Position numbers and translations under genes: made by a program. The notes beneath the pieces are model-generated. The model saw nothing but the letters and a program-made list of their open reading frames with translations, did not search any database and was not told where the DNA came from. This document shows positions 1 to 8,318 of a stretch of DNA of 64,000 nucleotides, in pieces. Each line of letters opens with the position of its first letter. Position 1 is the stretch's first letter. Source of the stretch: CALMEC01 sp964628685 (GTDB lineage: Bacteria; Actinomycetota; Thermoleophilia; Miltoncostaeales; Miltoncostaeaceae); assembly GCA_964628685.1 (NCBI GenBank), contig CAZVNM010000001.1:434001-498000 (forward strand), written 5' to 3'.

Positions 1-613
1 CCGGCGCCAGGTACGGGGCGTCGGTCTCGACCAGCAGGAGCTCCGGCGGAATGCGTCGCGCCGCGTCCTGCAGGTCGGTGGCCGACCTGTACGTGAGCTG
101 ACCGGCGAAGCTCGTCATGTACCCGCGCTCCACCACCTCGTCGACCCGGCCGGTCATCGAGAAGCAGTGCAGGATGACCGTCTGGTCCTCCGCCTCGCGT
201 CCGAGGATCTCGAGCGTGTCGTCGTCGGCCTGGCGGGTGTGGACCACGACCGGCAGCCCCAGCTCGCGTGCGAGCCCGATCTGGGTGACGAACGCCCTGC
301 GCTGCGCGTCGGGGCGCGCGTGGTCGCGGAAGTAGTCCAGACCGCACTCACCGATGGCGACCACCTTGGGGTGTTCGGCCATCTCGCCGATCCAGCCCTC
401 GTCGGCGCGCCGGAACCCATCGGCGTCGTGCGGATGCACACCGATGGCGGCGTGGACCGCCTCGAACTCCTCGCAGAACTGCAGCGCCTGCTCGCTGGAC
501 GCCCGCCCGCAGCCGATGGTGACGATGCGCTCCACCCCCGCCTCCAGGGCCTCCTCGACGAGACGCGCGGGCGACTCGTCGCACGAGCCCAGATGGGTGT
601 GCGAATCGATCAT
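1..613 (-). CDS. tatD: TatD family metal-dependent hydrolase/DNase, 3' end cut by window
   Basis: About 204 residues are present; the C-terminus lies outside the window. TatD proteins are two-metal TIM-barrel hydrolases with 3'-5' exonuclease activity on DNA. Visible motifs in order are MIDSHTHL at the N-terminus (metal-binding HxH), GVHPH, GECGLDY, VVHTRQ, the TatD signature LHCFS and a late ETDAPY, which supplies the conserved Asp. The ATG overlaps the metG stop codon as ATGA, so it is the second gene of a metG-tatD operon, a common bacterial pairing. Confidence 0.93.
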   Translation of the reverse strand, partial: MIDSHTHLGSCDESPARLVEEALEAGVERIVTIGCGRASSEQALQFCEEFEAVHAAIGVHPHDADGFRRADEGWIGEMAEHPKVVAIGECGLDYFRDHARPDAQRRAFVTQIGLARELGLPVVVHTRQADDDTLEILGREAEDQTVILHCFSMTGRVDEVVERGYMTSFAGQLTYRSATDLQDAARRIPPELLLVETDAPYLAP

Positions 614-2127
614 GGGTCGACGCGCGGGAAGAGCTGGGTCTCGAGCGGTGCGACCGTCACGCCGGCCATGCGACCCCACGCCGTGTCGGCGAGCACCGGG
701 TCGGCGCCACCCACGCCCAGGGCCGTGAGCGCACGGGAGCAGACGCCCGGCATGAACGGCCACAGGAGCACCGAGACGGCGTCCACCCCCTCGGCCAGGG
801 TGACGAGCACCTGGTCCAGCTCGCGGGCGCGGTCGGGGTCCTTGGCGAGCGTCCAGGGCGCGCGCTCCTCGACCAGCTGGTTGAGCCGGCGCACGAGTCG
901 CCAGGCCTCCTCGGTGGCGGCGGTCACGTCGTACCGGTCGAAGGTGTCCGTGACGGCGGCCACGCGCTCGGCGATCTCGGCGGCCACACCCGCGTCGTCA
1001 CCGTGGTCGGCGGGCACGACCCCGTCGCGGTAGCGGACGACCATGCTGACCACGCGACTCACCAGGTTGCCGTACTCGTTGGCGAGCTCACCCGTGTAGC
1101 GGGCCGCGAAGCCCTCGTCGCTGAACGGGCCGTCCTCGCCGAAGCGGATCTCGCGCGCCAGGTACCAGCGCAGCGCATCGATCCCGTAGCGCTCCACGTA
1201 GGGCAGCGGGTCGATGAGGTTGCCGGTGGTCTTGGACAATCGCTCGCCCCCCTTCAGCACGAAGCCGTGGATGAAGAGCGACCGCGGCGTCTCGATGTCC
1301 GCGGCCATGAGGAGCGCCGGCCAGATGACGGCGTGGAACTTGAGGATGTCCTTGCCCAGCACCTGCAGGTCGGCCGGCCACATGCGCTCGGTGAGGTCGC
1401 GTCCCGCCACCGCATAGGTGGGTGCCGTCACGTAGTTGAGCAGCGCGTCCACCCACACGTAGACCACGTGCGCCGCGTCCCACGGCACGGGCACGCCCCA
1501 GGTGACGTTGGCGCGCGAGATCGAGATGTCCTCCACGTTCTCGATGATGCGCCGCGCCTCGTTCATGCGGTGAGCCGGCCGGACGAACGTGGGGTTCTCG
1601 TCGAACAGACGCAGCAGGCGGTCGCGGTAGGCGGAGAGGCGGAAGAACCAGTTCTCCTCCTCCACCCACTCGACCGGACGGCGGTGCTGCGGGCACTGCT
1701 GCCCCTCCAGCAGGTCGCCCTCGGCGTAGAAGGCCTCGCATGAGGTGCAGTACCAGCCGCCGTAGGTGCCCTTGTAGATGTCGCCGCGCTCGTGGATGAC
1801 CGCGAGGATGCGCTGCACCTCGGCGATGTGCTGCGGGTCGGTGGTGCGGATGAAGAAGTCGTTGGAGAGCTCGAACGTGCCCCACAGCTCCTTGAAGCGC
1901 GCAGAGATGACGTCGGTGTGCTCCTGCGGGGTCCGCCCGACCTCCTGCGCCGCCCGCGCGATCTTGTCGCCGTGCTCGTCTGTGCCGGTGAGGAAGAAGG
2001 TCTCGTCGCCGCGCTGGCGGTGATGCCGCGCGATGATGTCGGTCATGATCGTCGTGTACGCGTGACCGACGTGCGGTTCGGCGTTGACGTAATAGATCGG
2101 CGTCGTGATGTAGAAGCGTCCGTCCAC
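610..2127 (-). CDS. metG: methionyl-tRNA synthetase
   Basis: Charges tRNA-Met with methionine in the cytoplasm. The 505 residues match the short bacterial MetRS lacking a C-terminal tRNA-binding extension. The class I HIGH motif appears as HVGH at residues 19-22. The KMSKS motif appears as ERLSKT near residue 296. One zinc knuckle (CTSC followed by CPQH) sits around residues 125-145, and EENWFFRLS is typical of the family. I chose the GTG at 2127 because the product then begins MDGRFYITTPIYYVN; the longer open frame upstream is low-complexity and overlaps a divergent gene. It is followed by tatD with a 4-nt overlap. Confidence 0.95.
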   Translation of the reverse strand: MDGRFYITTPIYYVNAEPHVGHAYTTIMTDIIARHHRQRGDETFFLTGTDEHGDKIARAAQEVGRTPQEHTDVISARFKELWGTFELSNDFFIRTTDPQHIAEVQRILAVIHERGDIYKGTYGGWYCTSCEAFYAEGDLLEGQQCPQHRRPVEWVEEENWFFRLSAYRDRLLRLFDENPTFVRPAHRMNEARRIIENVEDISISRANVTWGVPVPWDAAHVVYVWVDALLNYVTAPTYAVAGRDLTERMWPADLQVLGKDILKFHAVIWPALLMAADIETPRSLFIHGFVLKGGERLSKTTGNLIDPLPYVERYGIDALRWYLAREIRFGEDGPFSDEGFAARYTGELANEYGNLVSRVVSMVVRYRDGVVPADHGDDAGVAAEIAERVAAVTDTFDRYDVTAATEEAWRLVRRLNQLVEERAPWTLAKDPDRARELDQVLVTLAEGVDAVSVLLWPFMPGVCSRALTALGVGGADPVLADTAWGRMAGVTVAPLETQLFPRVDP

Positions 2128-2189
2128 GACCCCGGATTGTACGTCGCCCTCCCGGACCCGGGCCTCGGACGACGCGCGAGAATGGACCC

Positions 2190-2741
2190 GTGGACACCGA
2201 ACACCGTGCACCGGCCCCCGACGGCCTCCCCCGGCCCTTCCTCGACGCGCTGGACGCCGTCGCCGACCGGCTGGACGCCGCCGGGGTCGTCTGGCTCGTG
2301 ACGGGAAGCGGCGCCCGCGCGCTGCGGGGCTTCGCGACCGAGCCGCGCGACCTCGATCTGGAGGTGGCGGGCGCCGACGCCGCGGCCGCGGCAGCCGCCC
2401 TGGGGATGGCGCCCGACACGACACAGGACGCGCGCGGCCGGTCGATCCGCGCCGTGGGGGCCGTCGCCGGGATGGAGGTCGACCTGACGGCCGGGCTGAC
2501 GCTGACCGGGCCGGGTGGGGTGCTGCCGGCCGACTTCCCGCTGATGGCGCAGTTCGCCACCCATGTGCGGGTGGGACGGCGGACGGTGCGGGTGGCACCG
2601 CTCGAGGAGCAGATCGTGCGAATCCTGGTGACCGGTGACGAGGCCCGCAGGCGCCGCTTCGTGGAGGAGGCGCCGGACGGGTTCATCGCCCTCAACGACT
2701 ACGTGGAGCTGCGGCTGGGATCGGCCAGAGCCGCACGGTAG
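2190..2741 (+). CDS. putative nucleotidyltransferase-fold protein
   Basis: 183 residues from a GTG start, 62 bp from the divergent metG start. Residues about 39-58 read GSGARALRGFATEPRDLDLEV, matching the Pol-beta-type nucleotidyltransferase signature (G-G/S followed 9-13 residues later by D-x-D). The C-terminal half has a helical APLEEQIVRIL segment typical of such folds. No substrate can be assigned; it could act on a small molecule, RNA or protein. Its last 43 nt overlap the 3' end of rsmI tail-to-tail. Function is inferred from the motif only. Confidence 0.7.
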   Translation: MDTEHRAPAPDGLPRPFLDALDAVADRLDAAGVVWLVTGSGARALRGFATEPRDLDLEVAGADAAAAAAALGMAPDTTQDARGRSIRAVGAVAGMEVDLTAGLTLTGPGGVLPADFPLMAQFATHVRVGRRTVRVAPLEEQIVRILVTGDEARRRRFVEEAPDGFIALNDYVELRLGSARAAR

Positions 2742-3532
2742 GCCGCGTTGTGCGACGCGAGGCCCAGCCGCGCGGCCACGTCGGCGCTCGCGCGGGCGCT
2801 GAGCCCGGCCTCCAGGAGCACGCCCACCACCTCGTGCACGTCGACGCCCGCGTCCTCGACCACGCCGGGGCCGAGCACCACGGTCACCTCGCCGCGCGCG
2901 CCGCCGGTCATCCGCTCTGCCATCTCGGCGACGGTCCCGCGCAGCACCTCCTCGTGCAGCTTGGTGAGCTCCCGGCACACCGCGACGGGGCGGGCGTGTT
3001 CGACCTCCGCCAGGTCCTGCAGCAGGGAGGCGAGCCGGTGCGGGCTCTCGAACCCGACCATCGTGTCGCGGACCCGCTGAACGAGCTCCTGCCGCTCGCC
3101 GCGTCGTCGCGGGAAGAAGCCGACGAAGACATAGGGCGACGCGGGGAGGCCCGACAGCGCGACGGCCGACTCCACGGCGCTGGGACCGGGCACGACCGTG
3201 ACCTCGATCCCGGCGTCGATCGCGGCACGCACCACGCGCGCGCCGGGGTCACTGACGACCGGCATGCCGGCGTCGGTGACGAGGGCGACGGTGTGCCCCT
3301 CGCGCATGCGGCGCACGAGGTCGGCGGCGCGTGCCGACTCGTTGTGCTCGTGCGCCGGCAGCATGGGCGTCTCCACCCCGATGTGGCGCAGAAGCGTCGC
3401 GGTGCGCCTGGTGTCCTCGCAGGCCACCAGATCGGCGTCGCGCAGGGTCTCGACGGCGCGCTGCGAGATGTCGCCCAGGTTGCCGATGGGGGTGGCCACG
3501 AGGATCAGCCGACCGGGTTCATGCGTCGTCAC
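2699..3532 (-). CDS. rsmI: 16S rRNA (cytidine1402-2'-O)-methyltransferase
   Basis: 277 residues, the normal RsmI length. RsmI 2'-O-methylates C1402 in the 16S rRNA decoding centre using SAM. The N-terminus contains GRLILVATPIGNLGDIS, followed by ACEDTR, ALVTDAGMPVVSDPG and VVPGPSA, which are the hallmark tetrapyrrole-methylase-fold motifs. The GTG at 3532 is chosen because it precedes this conserved N-terminus directly. It overlaps the upstream ROK kinase gene by 14 nt, so the two are probably co-transcribed. The C-terminal tail is helical and variable, as usual. Confidence 0.93.
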   Translation of the reverse strand: MTTHEPGRLILVATPIGNLGDISQRAVETLRDADLVACEDTRRTATLLRHIGVETPMLPAHEHNESARAADLVRRMREGHTVALVTDAGMPVVSDPGARVVRAAIDAGIEVTVVPGPSAVESAVALSGLPASPYVFVGFFPRRRGERQELVQRVRDTMVGFESPHRLASLLQDLAEVEHARPVAVCRELTKLHEEVLRGTVAEMAERMTGGARGEVTVVLGPGVVEDAGVDVHEVVGVLLEAGLSARASADVAARLGLASHNAAYRAALADPSRSST

Positions 3533-4412
3533 CGAGCTCCTCCCATGCGAGCAGTGCGGCGCCGACCGCGCCGGCGGCCTCCCCGACCCGGGCCGCCACG
3601 ATCGGCACACCGGCGTTGGACGGAAGGACCCGCCGGCCGTATTCGCGCTCGGCCGCCGGTGTGATGAGCCCCTTCGCCAACCCCACGCCGCCGCCGATGA
3701 CGAAGAGGTCCGGGCTGAAGATGTTGGCCAGGTTCGCGAGCCCCACGCCCAGATCGGTCCCGACCCGTTCCAGGATGTCGCGGCTCGGCCCGTCACCGGC
3801 GAGTGCGCGGGCGACGACCTCCCGGGACTCCATCCCGGCCTCGCGCGCGATCGCGGTGCCGCTCACGAGGGTCTCCAGGCAGCCGTGGTTGGGGCAGTTG
3901 CGCTGGCAGCGCGGACCGTCCGCCCGCACGACCATGTGCCCCAGCTCCATGCCGCGCCCGTGTCCACCCCGTTCGAGGCGACCGCCGATGACGACACCCG
4001 CGCCGACGCCGGTGCCGATCGTCAACATGACGAGATTGTCGACCCCGCGACCGGCGCCCAGGCGGTGTTCGGCAAGCGCGGACAGGTTGCCGTCGTTGTC
4101 GACGACGACGCGGTGCGCCATGCGCCCGGCGAGCTCCTGGGGCACCGCCACCTCGGCGAGGTCCACGTTCGCGCTCCAGCGCACGTGTCCCGACGGCTGC
4201 TCGGCCTGTGAGGGAAGGCCGATCCCGACGCCCAGGACGTCCTCGTCGCCCCCGTCGGCCACCACGCGCTCCACGACCTCGGTCACGCGTGTCAGGAGCT
4301 CGTCACCGTCCGTGGGGGTGGGCAGGGTCACGGGCGCGGACCACGAATGGTCTTCGGCCATGCGCACCACCGCGATCTTCGTCCCGCCCACGTCAACACC
4401 GACCGCGATCAC
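3519..4412 (-). CDS. ROK family sugar kinase (glucokinase-like)
   Basis: 297 residues with an N-terminal phosphate-binding DVGGTK at 7-12, a second ATP-binding IGTGVGAG near residue 134, and the ROK zinc-binding signature CQRNCPNHGCLE near residue 175. ROK kinases phosphorylate glucose or related hexoses and amino sugars using ATP. The catalytic Asp lies in VVDNDGN. It is divergent from the LCP gene (52 bp between starts) and upstream of rsmI. Glucokinase is the likeliest activity, but ROK specificity cannot be read from these motifs alone. Confidence 0.85.
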   Translation of the reverse strand: MIAVGVDVGGTKIAVVRMAEDHSWSAPVTLPTPTDGDELLTRVTEVVERVVADGGDEDVLGVGIGLPSQAEQPSGHVRWSANVDLAEVAVPQELAGRMAHRVVVDNDGNLSALAEHRLGAGRGVDNLVMLTIGTGVGAGVVIGGRLERGGHGRGMELGHMVVRADGPRCQRNCPNHGCLETLVSGTAIAREAGMESREVVARALAGDGPSRDILERVGTDLGVGLANLANIFSPDLFVIGGGVGLAKGLITPAAEREYGRRVLPSNAGVPIVAARVGEAAGAVGAALLAWEELGDDA

Positions 4413-4464
4413 GCACCCTCCCCGACCGGCAGATCCTCTGGGGTCACGCTACCATCGGTCCCAC

Positions 4465-5577
4465 GTGAGCCCATCACCGAAGAAGCCGTACCGGCGCTTC
4501 CGTGCGCACGGCGCTCGCGATCGCGATCCCGCCTCGTCCCTGAACGAGCTTCGCGCGATGCGCGAGGAGACCCCCTCCAGGCGGCGGCGTGAGCCGGCGC
4601 GACCCGCACCGCCTCCCCGGCCGCCGCGCGCACCGGCCGGCCCGCCCCGCCGGCGGCGCTGGTGGTCACTTCGCGGCGTGGGCCCGATGGGGCTCCTGGG
4701 CCGCCTGGTCATGGTGTTCATGGCGGTCGTGGTCGTGTGGGGACTCGTCGGGTTCCTCGTCCTGCGAAGCGCCGCGGCGGAGGCCAACGGCCGCGTCTCG
4801 AAGGGCGCGCGGTCGGCGCTGGCCGATCCGGGCGGCGGCCTGCTCGGAACGCCGGAGAACACCCTGGTGCTGGGGTCGGACGCCGACCGCGGACGCACCG
4901 GCGCGCGGGCGGACACGATCATGATCATGCGGACCGACCCCGGCAGGGGGCGGATCAACTACCTGTCGATCCCCCGCGATCTGCGGGTGAACCTGCCCGA
5001 GTTCGGTCACATGAAGATCACCGAGGCCTATTCGCACCGCGGCATCCGCGGCGTCATCTCGGCGATCCGAAGCGAGATCGGCATCCCCATCCATCATGTG
5101 ATGGTGATCGACTTCAGGGGCGTCAGCCGCATGGTCGACGCGGTCGGCGGGATCACCGTCGACAACCCGTATCAGCTGAACGGCTGTTCATATCCGGGAG
5201 GCAGGCGGGTGACGTTCCAGCGGGGCAAGCTGGAGCTGGACGGTGCGCGGGCGCTTGAGTACTCGCGTGTGCGGTCGTGTGACAGCGACATCGAGCGAGC
5301 CCGGCGTCAGCAGCTGGTGGTCGCAGCCCTCAAGAACAAGACGCTGTCGTGGACGTCGCTGCCGATGGCCCCGTTTCGCGGGGCGCGGATCGTGCGGACC
5401 ATGTCCACCGACATGGGGACCGTCGACATCGCCAAGTTCGGGTGGCTGCAGGGGCGGCTGAAGACCGGGTCGCGGGAGGTGCTGGCGACCGACGGGACCT
5501 TCATCGGCGGGGTCTCCTACCAGCTGCTTCGCACGGACGAGGCCGAATCGCAGATCGCCGCGTTCATGGGCGAGTAG
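4465..5577 (+). CDS. LytR-CpsA-Psr (LCP) family cell-wall ligase
   Basis: 370 residues from a GTG start. The first 75 residues are a basic, proline-rich cytoplasmic segment. A transmembrane helix follows (about residues 78-98), then the extracytoplasmic LCP domain. Visible LCP features are NTLVLGSD, the acidic and arginine motif ARADTIMIM, YLSIPRDL, the ITEAYSHRG segment and LDGARALEYSRVR. LCP enzymes transfer undecaprenyl-linked glycopolymers to peptidoglycan, or to arabinogalactan in some actinobacteria. Upstream lies a possible -10 element, TACCAT, close to the start. Confidence 0.88.
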   Translation: MSPSPKKPYRRFRAHGARDRDPASSLNELRAMREETPSRRRREPARPAPPPRPPRAPAGPPRRRRWWSLRGVGPMGLLGRLVMVFMAVVVVWGLVGFLVLRSAAAEANGRVSKGARSALADPGGGLLGTPENTLVLGSDADRGRTGARADTIMIMRTDPGRGRINYLSIPRDLRVNLPEFGHMKITEAYSHRGIRGVISAIRSEIGIPIHHVMVIDFRGVSRMVDAVGGITVDNPYQLNGCSYPGGRRVTFQRGKLELDGARALEYSRVRSCDSDIERARRQQLVVAALKNKTLSWTSLPMAPFRGARIVRTMSTDMGTVDIAKFGWLQGRLKTGSREVLATDGTFIGGVSYQLLRTDEAESQIAAFMGE

Positions 5578-5602
5578 GCGCGTCCCGCGCGCCGGGTCCC
5601 CG

Positions 5603-5956
5603 CTACGGTCCGACGCCCCGGCTCGCCCGGTCCTTCGGCGTCGCCTCCTTGGCGCCGGACGTCGACGCCCCGCCCGAACCGCCGTCCCCCGCACCCGACG
5701 AACCGGAACCCGAGTCCCCCTTCGCCCCGTCGCCCTTGGGCTCGCCCCCGCCGTCCTTCGGCCGGCGGCGGGTGCCGTAGTCGGTGTTGTGGAAGCCACT
5801 TCCCTTGAAATGGATCGCCGGCGCGAACAGCACACGCTCGACCTTGCCGCCGCACACCTCGCACTTCTTGATCGGCTCGTCGCTCATGGACTGGACGACC
5901 TCGAACGCATGGCCGTTCTTCTTGCAGACGTATTCGTAGACGGGCAGTGGGATCAC
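5603..5956 (-). CDS. FmdB family zinc-ribbon protein
   Basis: 117 residues. The N-terminal half is an FmdB-type zinc ribbon, with VYEYVCKKNGHAFE followed by KKCEVCGGKVERVLFAPAIHFKGSGFH. The first metal site has the C-x-x-N-G-H form rather than C-x-x-C; the second CxxC is intact. The C-terminal 50 residues are Gly/Ser/Lys-rich and probably disordered. The start is the GTG at 5956 with MIPLPVYEY. FmdB proteins are small putative regulators with no settled function. A CIRCE-like inverted repeat lies just upstream. Confidence 0.8.
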   Translation of the reverse strand: MIPLPVYEYVCKKNGHAFEVVQSMSDEPIKKCEVCGGKVERVLFAPAIHFKGSGFHNTDYGTRRRPKDGGGEPKGDGAKGDSGSGSSGAGDGGSGGASTSGAKEATPKDRASRGVGP

Positions 5957-5998
5957 CTCGACGGGAAACGACGCGAACGACGATTATCGCACAACGGG

Positions 5999-6025
5999 TT
6001 GGCACTCTCCCCATGAGTGTGCCAA
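5999..6025. promoter_or_regulatory. CIRCE-like inverted repeat
   Basis: Arms TTGGCACTC and GTGTGCCAA are separated by exactly 9 nt. The HrcA operator CIRCE is TTAGCACTC-N9-GAGTGCTAA, so 15 of 18 arm positions match. It lies between the divergent fmdB-like and polysaccharide deacetylase genes, 43 bp upstream of the former. HrcA control is a hypothesis. Confidence 0.4.
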
Positions 6026-6136
6026 TTCGGCCCGCGCACGGGCCGGGATCCGCGGTGGATCCATGCCGAATCTGTGCCGAACCGGTGTCGGAGGCGCGAT
6101 AGGATCGACCGACCGGACCGCAGCGCCGGGCCACCG

Positions 6137-6931
6137 ATGACCGAGCCCATGAGAAAGTCCCAGACGGTGCGCCGCGCCGTCGCATTCGAGACCGGGATCG
6201 CCGCCGCCGCGCTGATCACCGCCCGCCGCAACCGCGGCGCGGCCCTCGCCATCGCGGGGATCGGCCTCGTGGCCGCACGGGGCGCCTTCGGCCGCAACAG
6301 CCCGGTGTTCGGCCGCGTGATCAACCGGGGTCCCGCCACGGTGCCGCGCATCGCCCTCACGTTCGACGACGGGCCCGGCCCCTCGACGCCCGCGGTCCTC
6401 GACGCGCTGCGGACCGCCGGGGCGCGCGCGACGTTCTTCGTCCTGGGCCGGCAGGTCGAGGCGCACCCGGACCTCGTCGAGCGCATCGCCACCGAGGGTC
6501 ACGAGATCGCAAGCCACGGCTACGACCATGGGATCCTGGTGTTCCGCGACCCGCAGCACGTGCGCGAACAGCTGGAACGCACCGAACGCGCGGTGGAGGC
6601 CATCGTCGGCCCCCATGCCATGAGCCGGCTCTTCCGCGCCCCGCACGGCTTCCGCGGGCCGCTCACGTCCCGGGCCGCCGCCCAGGCCGGATACCGGACC
6701 GTCGGCTGGACCACCGGGGTCTTCGACTCCGCCCAGCCGGGGGCCGACGTCATCGCCGAGCGCGTGATCCGGGCCCTCGAGCCCGGCGCCGTCATCCTGC
6801 TGCACGACGCCGACGGCTGGGACCCCGACGCGTCCCGGTCCCAGACCGCCGCGGCGGTCCCGGACATCTGCGCCCGGGCGCGCGCGATGGGCCTCGAGCC
6901 CTCCCCGCTCAGCGCGGTCATCACGCCGTGA
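6137..6931 (+). CDS. polysaccharide deacetylase (NodB domain)
   Basis: 264 residues. An N-terminal hydrophobic stretch (about residues 15-50) suggests membrane anchoring. The NodB domain shows motif 1 TFDDGPG near residues 75-81 (catalytic Asp and metal Asp), motif 2 SHGYDH near 126-131 and motif 3 RAPHG near 167-171; ILLHDADG is the late His motif. Family members remove N-acetyl groups from peptidoglycan or other surface glycans. The ATG at 6137 is used; a second in-frame ATG lies 12 nt later. Its stop overlaps the next gene as GTGA. Confidence 0.88.
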   Translation: MTEPMRKSQTVRRAVAFETGIAAAALITARRNRGAALAIAGIGLVAARGAFGRNSPVFGRVINRGPATVPRIALTFDDGPGPSTPAVLDALRTAGARATFFVLGRQVEAHPDLVERIATEGHEIASHGYDHGILVFRDPQHVREQLERTERAVEAIVGPHAMSRLFRAPHGFRGPLTSRAAAQAGYRTVGWTTGVFDSAQPGADVIAERVIRALEPGAVILLHDADGWDPDASRSQTAAAVPDICARARAMGLEPSPLSAVITP

Positions 6932-8055
6932 CCGGCGCCCGGGCCTCGGTCGGCGACTTCGTGCGCCGCCACTCGCTGGCGCTTCGGATCGCGGTCCTCG
7001 TGGGCGCCGCGGCCCTGGTCGCGTACAAGATCGACCTGAACGCGCTGCACACCGCGCTCCACCCGTCCTCCTGGGCGTTCGTCGGCGCCGCCGTGGCGGC
7101 CAACGCCGCCTCCGTCCTCTTCAAGGGCCTGGCGTGGAAGGGCGTCGTCGACGGACTGCCCGGCATGAGCCGCCGCGCCCGGATGCGGGACCTCGTGAGC
7201 CCGCTCTTCGTCGGGTTCCTCTTCAACACCATCCTCGCCGCCCGGCTGGGCGAGATCGTCAAGGTCATGCTCGCCAGGCGTCGGCTCGCCGCCCGCGGCG
7301 ATTCGGTGCGAACGACGATGCTCCTGGGATCGGTCGTCGTCGAGAACATCATCTCGACCATCGCCCTCGTGGTCATGGTGATCCTCGTCGGGATCTTCAT
7401 GCCGCTCTCGCGGACGATCTGGATCGCCACCGCGATCCTCGGCATCGTGTGCCTGACCGTCCTCACCGTCGCGCTGCTGCGCAAGCCCAGACGCGGAATG
7501 CCGCCCTGGCTCTCCACCGGCACCCTCTGGGCACGCGCCTCACGCGCGTTCGTCCGCCTGTGGGGCGCGGTCCACGAGAGCCACATGAGCCTCCGTCACC
7601 CCGGCCGCCTCGCGATGGTCCTCGTTCCGAGCTTCCTCTCCTGGGCAGCGCAGCTGGCGGGCATCTGGCTTGCCCTGCGGGCCTTCGGCATCGACATCGT
7701 CGGCTGGGGCGGCGCCGGCCTCCTGCTGGTGTCGGTGACCATCGCACAGATCTTCCCCATCCTCCCGGGCAACGTGGGGGTGTTCCAGGCGGCCGTCGTC
7801 GTGCCGCTCACCCACGGCTATGCGATCTCGGGTGCCACCGCCCTCGCCTTCGCGTTCGGACTCCAGGCGACCGAGGTGGTCGTGGGCGTCGTGATCGGCT
7901 TCCTGTTCCTGCTGAGTGAGGGCGTCAGCTTCCGCGACCTGCGCACCGAGGCCGAGGCCGAGGCCGCCGCGGGACCGCACGACGCGGCGCACCTTCCGGC
8001 GTACGGCGACGAGCAGGAGCGGACCGCCGTGCGCGTACGGCCCGACGCCGGCTGA
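6928..8055 (+). CDS. lysylphosphatidylglycerol synthase TM-like / flippase-like membrane protein
   Basis: 375 residues with about eight hydrophobic segments. It belongs to the UPF0104/YbhN family, whose conserved sequence here includes LFVGFLFNTILAARLGEIVKV and the late IFPILPGNVGVFQAAVVV. The family shares the membrane flippase half of MprF but lacks the catalytic half. It is translationally coupled to the deacetylase gene (GTG at 6928 overlapping TGA), suggesting joint action on lipid-linked or surface glycans. The last 30 residues are charged and poorly conserved, and part of their coding sequence is duplicated just downstream. Confidence 0.85.
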   Translation: MTGARASVGDFVRRHSLALRIAVLVGAAALVAYKIDLNALHTALHPSSWAFVGAAVAANAASVLFKGLAWKGVVDGLPGMSRRARMRDLVSPLFVGFLFNTILAARLGEIVKVMLARRRLAARGDSVRTTMLLGSVVVENIISTIALVVMVILVGIFMPLSRTIWIATAILGIVCLTVLTVALLRKPRRGMPPWLSTGTLWARASRAFVRLWGAVHESHMSLRHPGRLAMVLVPSFLSWAAQLAGIWLALRAFGIDIVGWGGAGLLLVSVTIAQIFPILPGNVGVFQAAVVVPLTHGYAISGATALAFAFGLQATEVVVGVVIGFLFLLSEGVSFRDLRTEAEAEAAAGPHDAAHLPAYGDEQERTAVRVRPDAG

Positions 8056-8269
8056 CGACGCACACCCGCGTCATCCCACCGGGCCACCCGTCACACGCCG
8101 CAGCGGCTTCCGCCACACCGCGCGGACGATCGGCGGGACGGACCGGCGTACGGCCCGACACCGGCGCCGGCTGACGACGCACGCCATGGCGTCACCCGGC
8201 CGGGACGACCGATGGAGCGAACCGGGGCGCCACCGCGCCGGCCGCCGCACGCGGCGTCACCCCGCCGGG
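8034..8269. repeat. degenerate direct repeats after the flippase-like gene
   Basis: A 30-bp stretch at 8034-8063, covering the end of the upstream gene, recurs at 8147-8182 with a 6-bp insertion; both contain CGTACGGCCCGAC and GGCTGACGACGCAC. A 16-bp motif GCGTCAYCCSRCCGGG occurs at 8068, 8189 and 8254. The stretch to the pst operon holds no convincing gene. It looks like an imperfect tandem duplication of a gene 3' end. Confidence 0.55.
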
Positions 8270-8318
8270 GCGCCCTCCCCACATGCGCCGCACCGATCGC
8301 GGCGCACCACCGCAGCGG

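Noticed and set aside
8056..8318. Missing phoU or two-component genes next to pst
   Set aside because: No PhoU, PhoR or PhoP-like frame exists between or beside the pst operons in the window.
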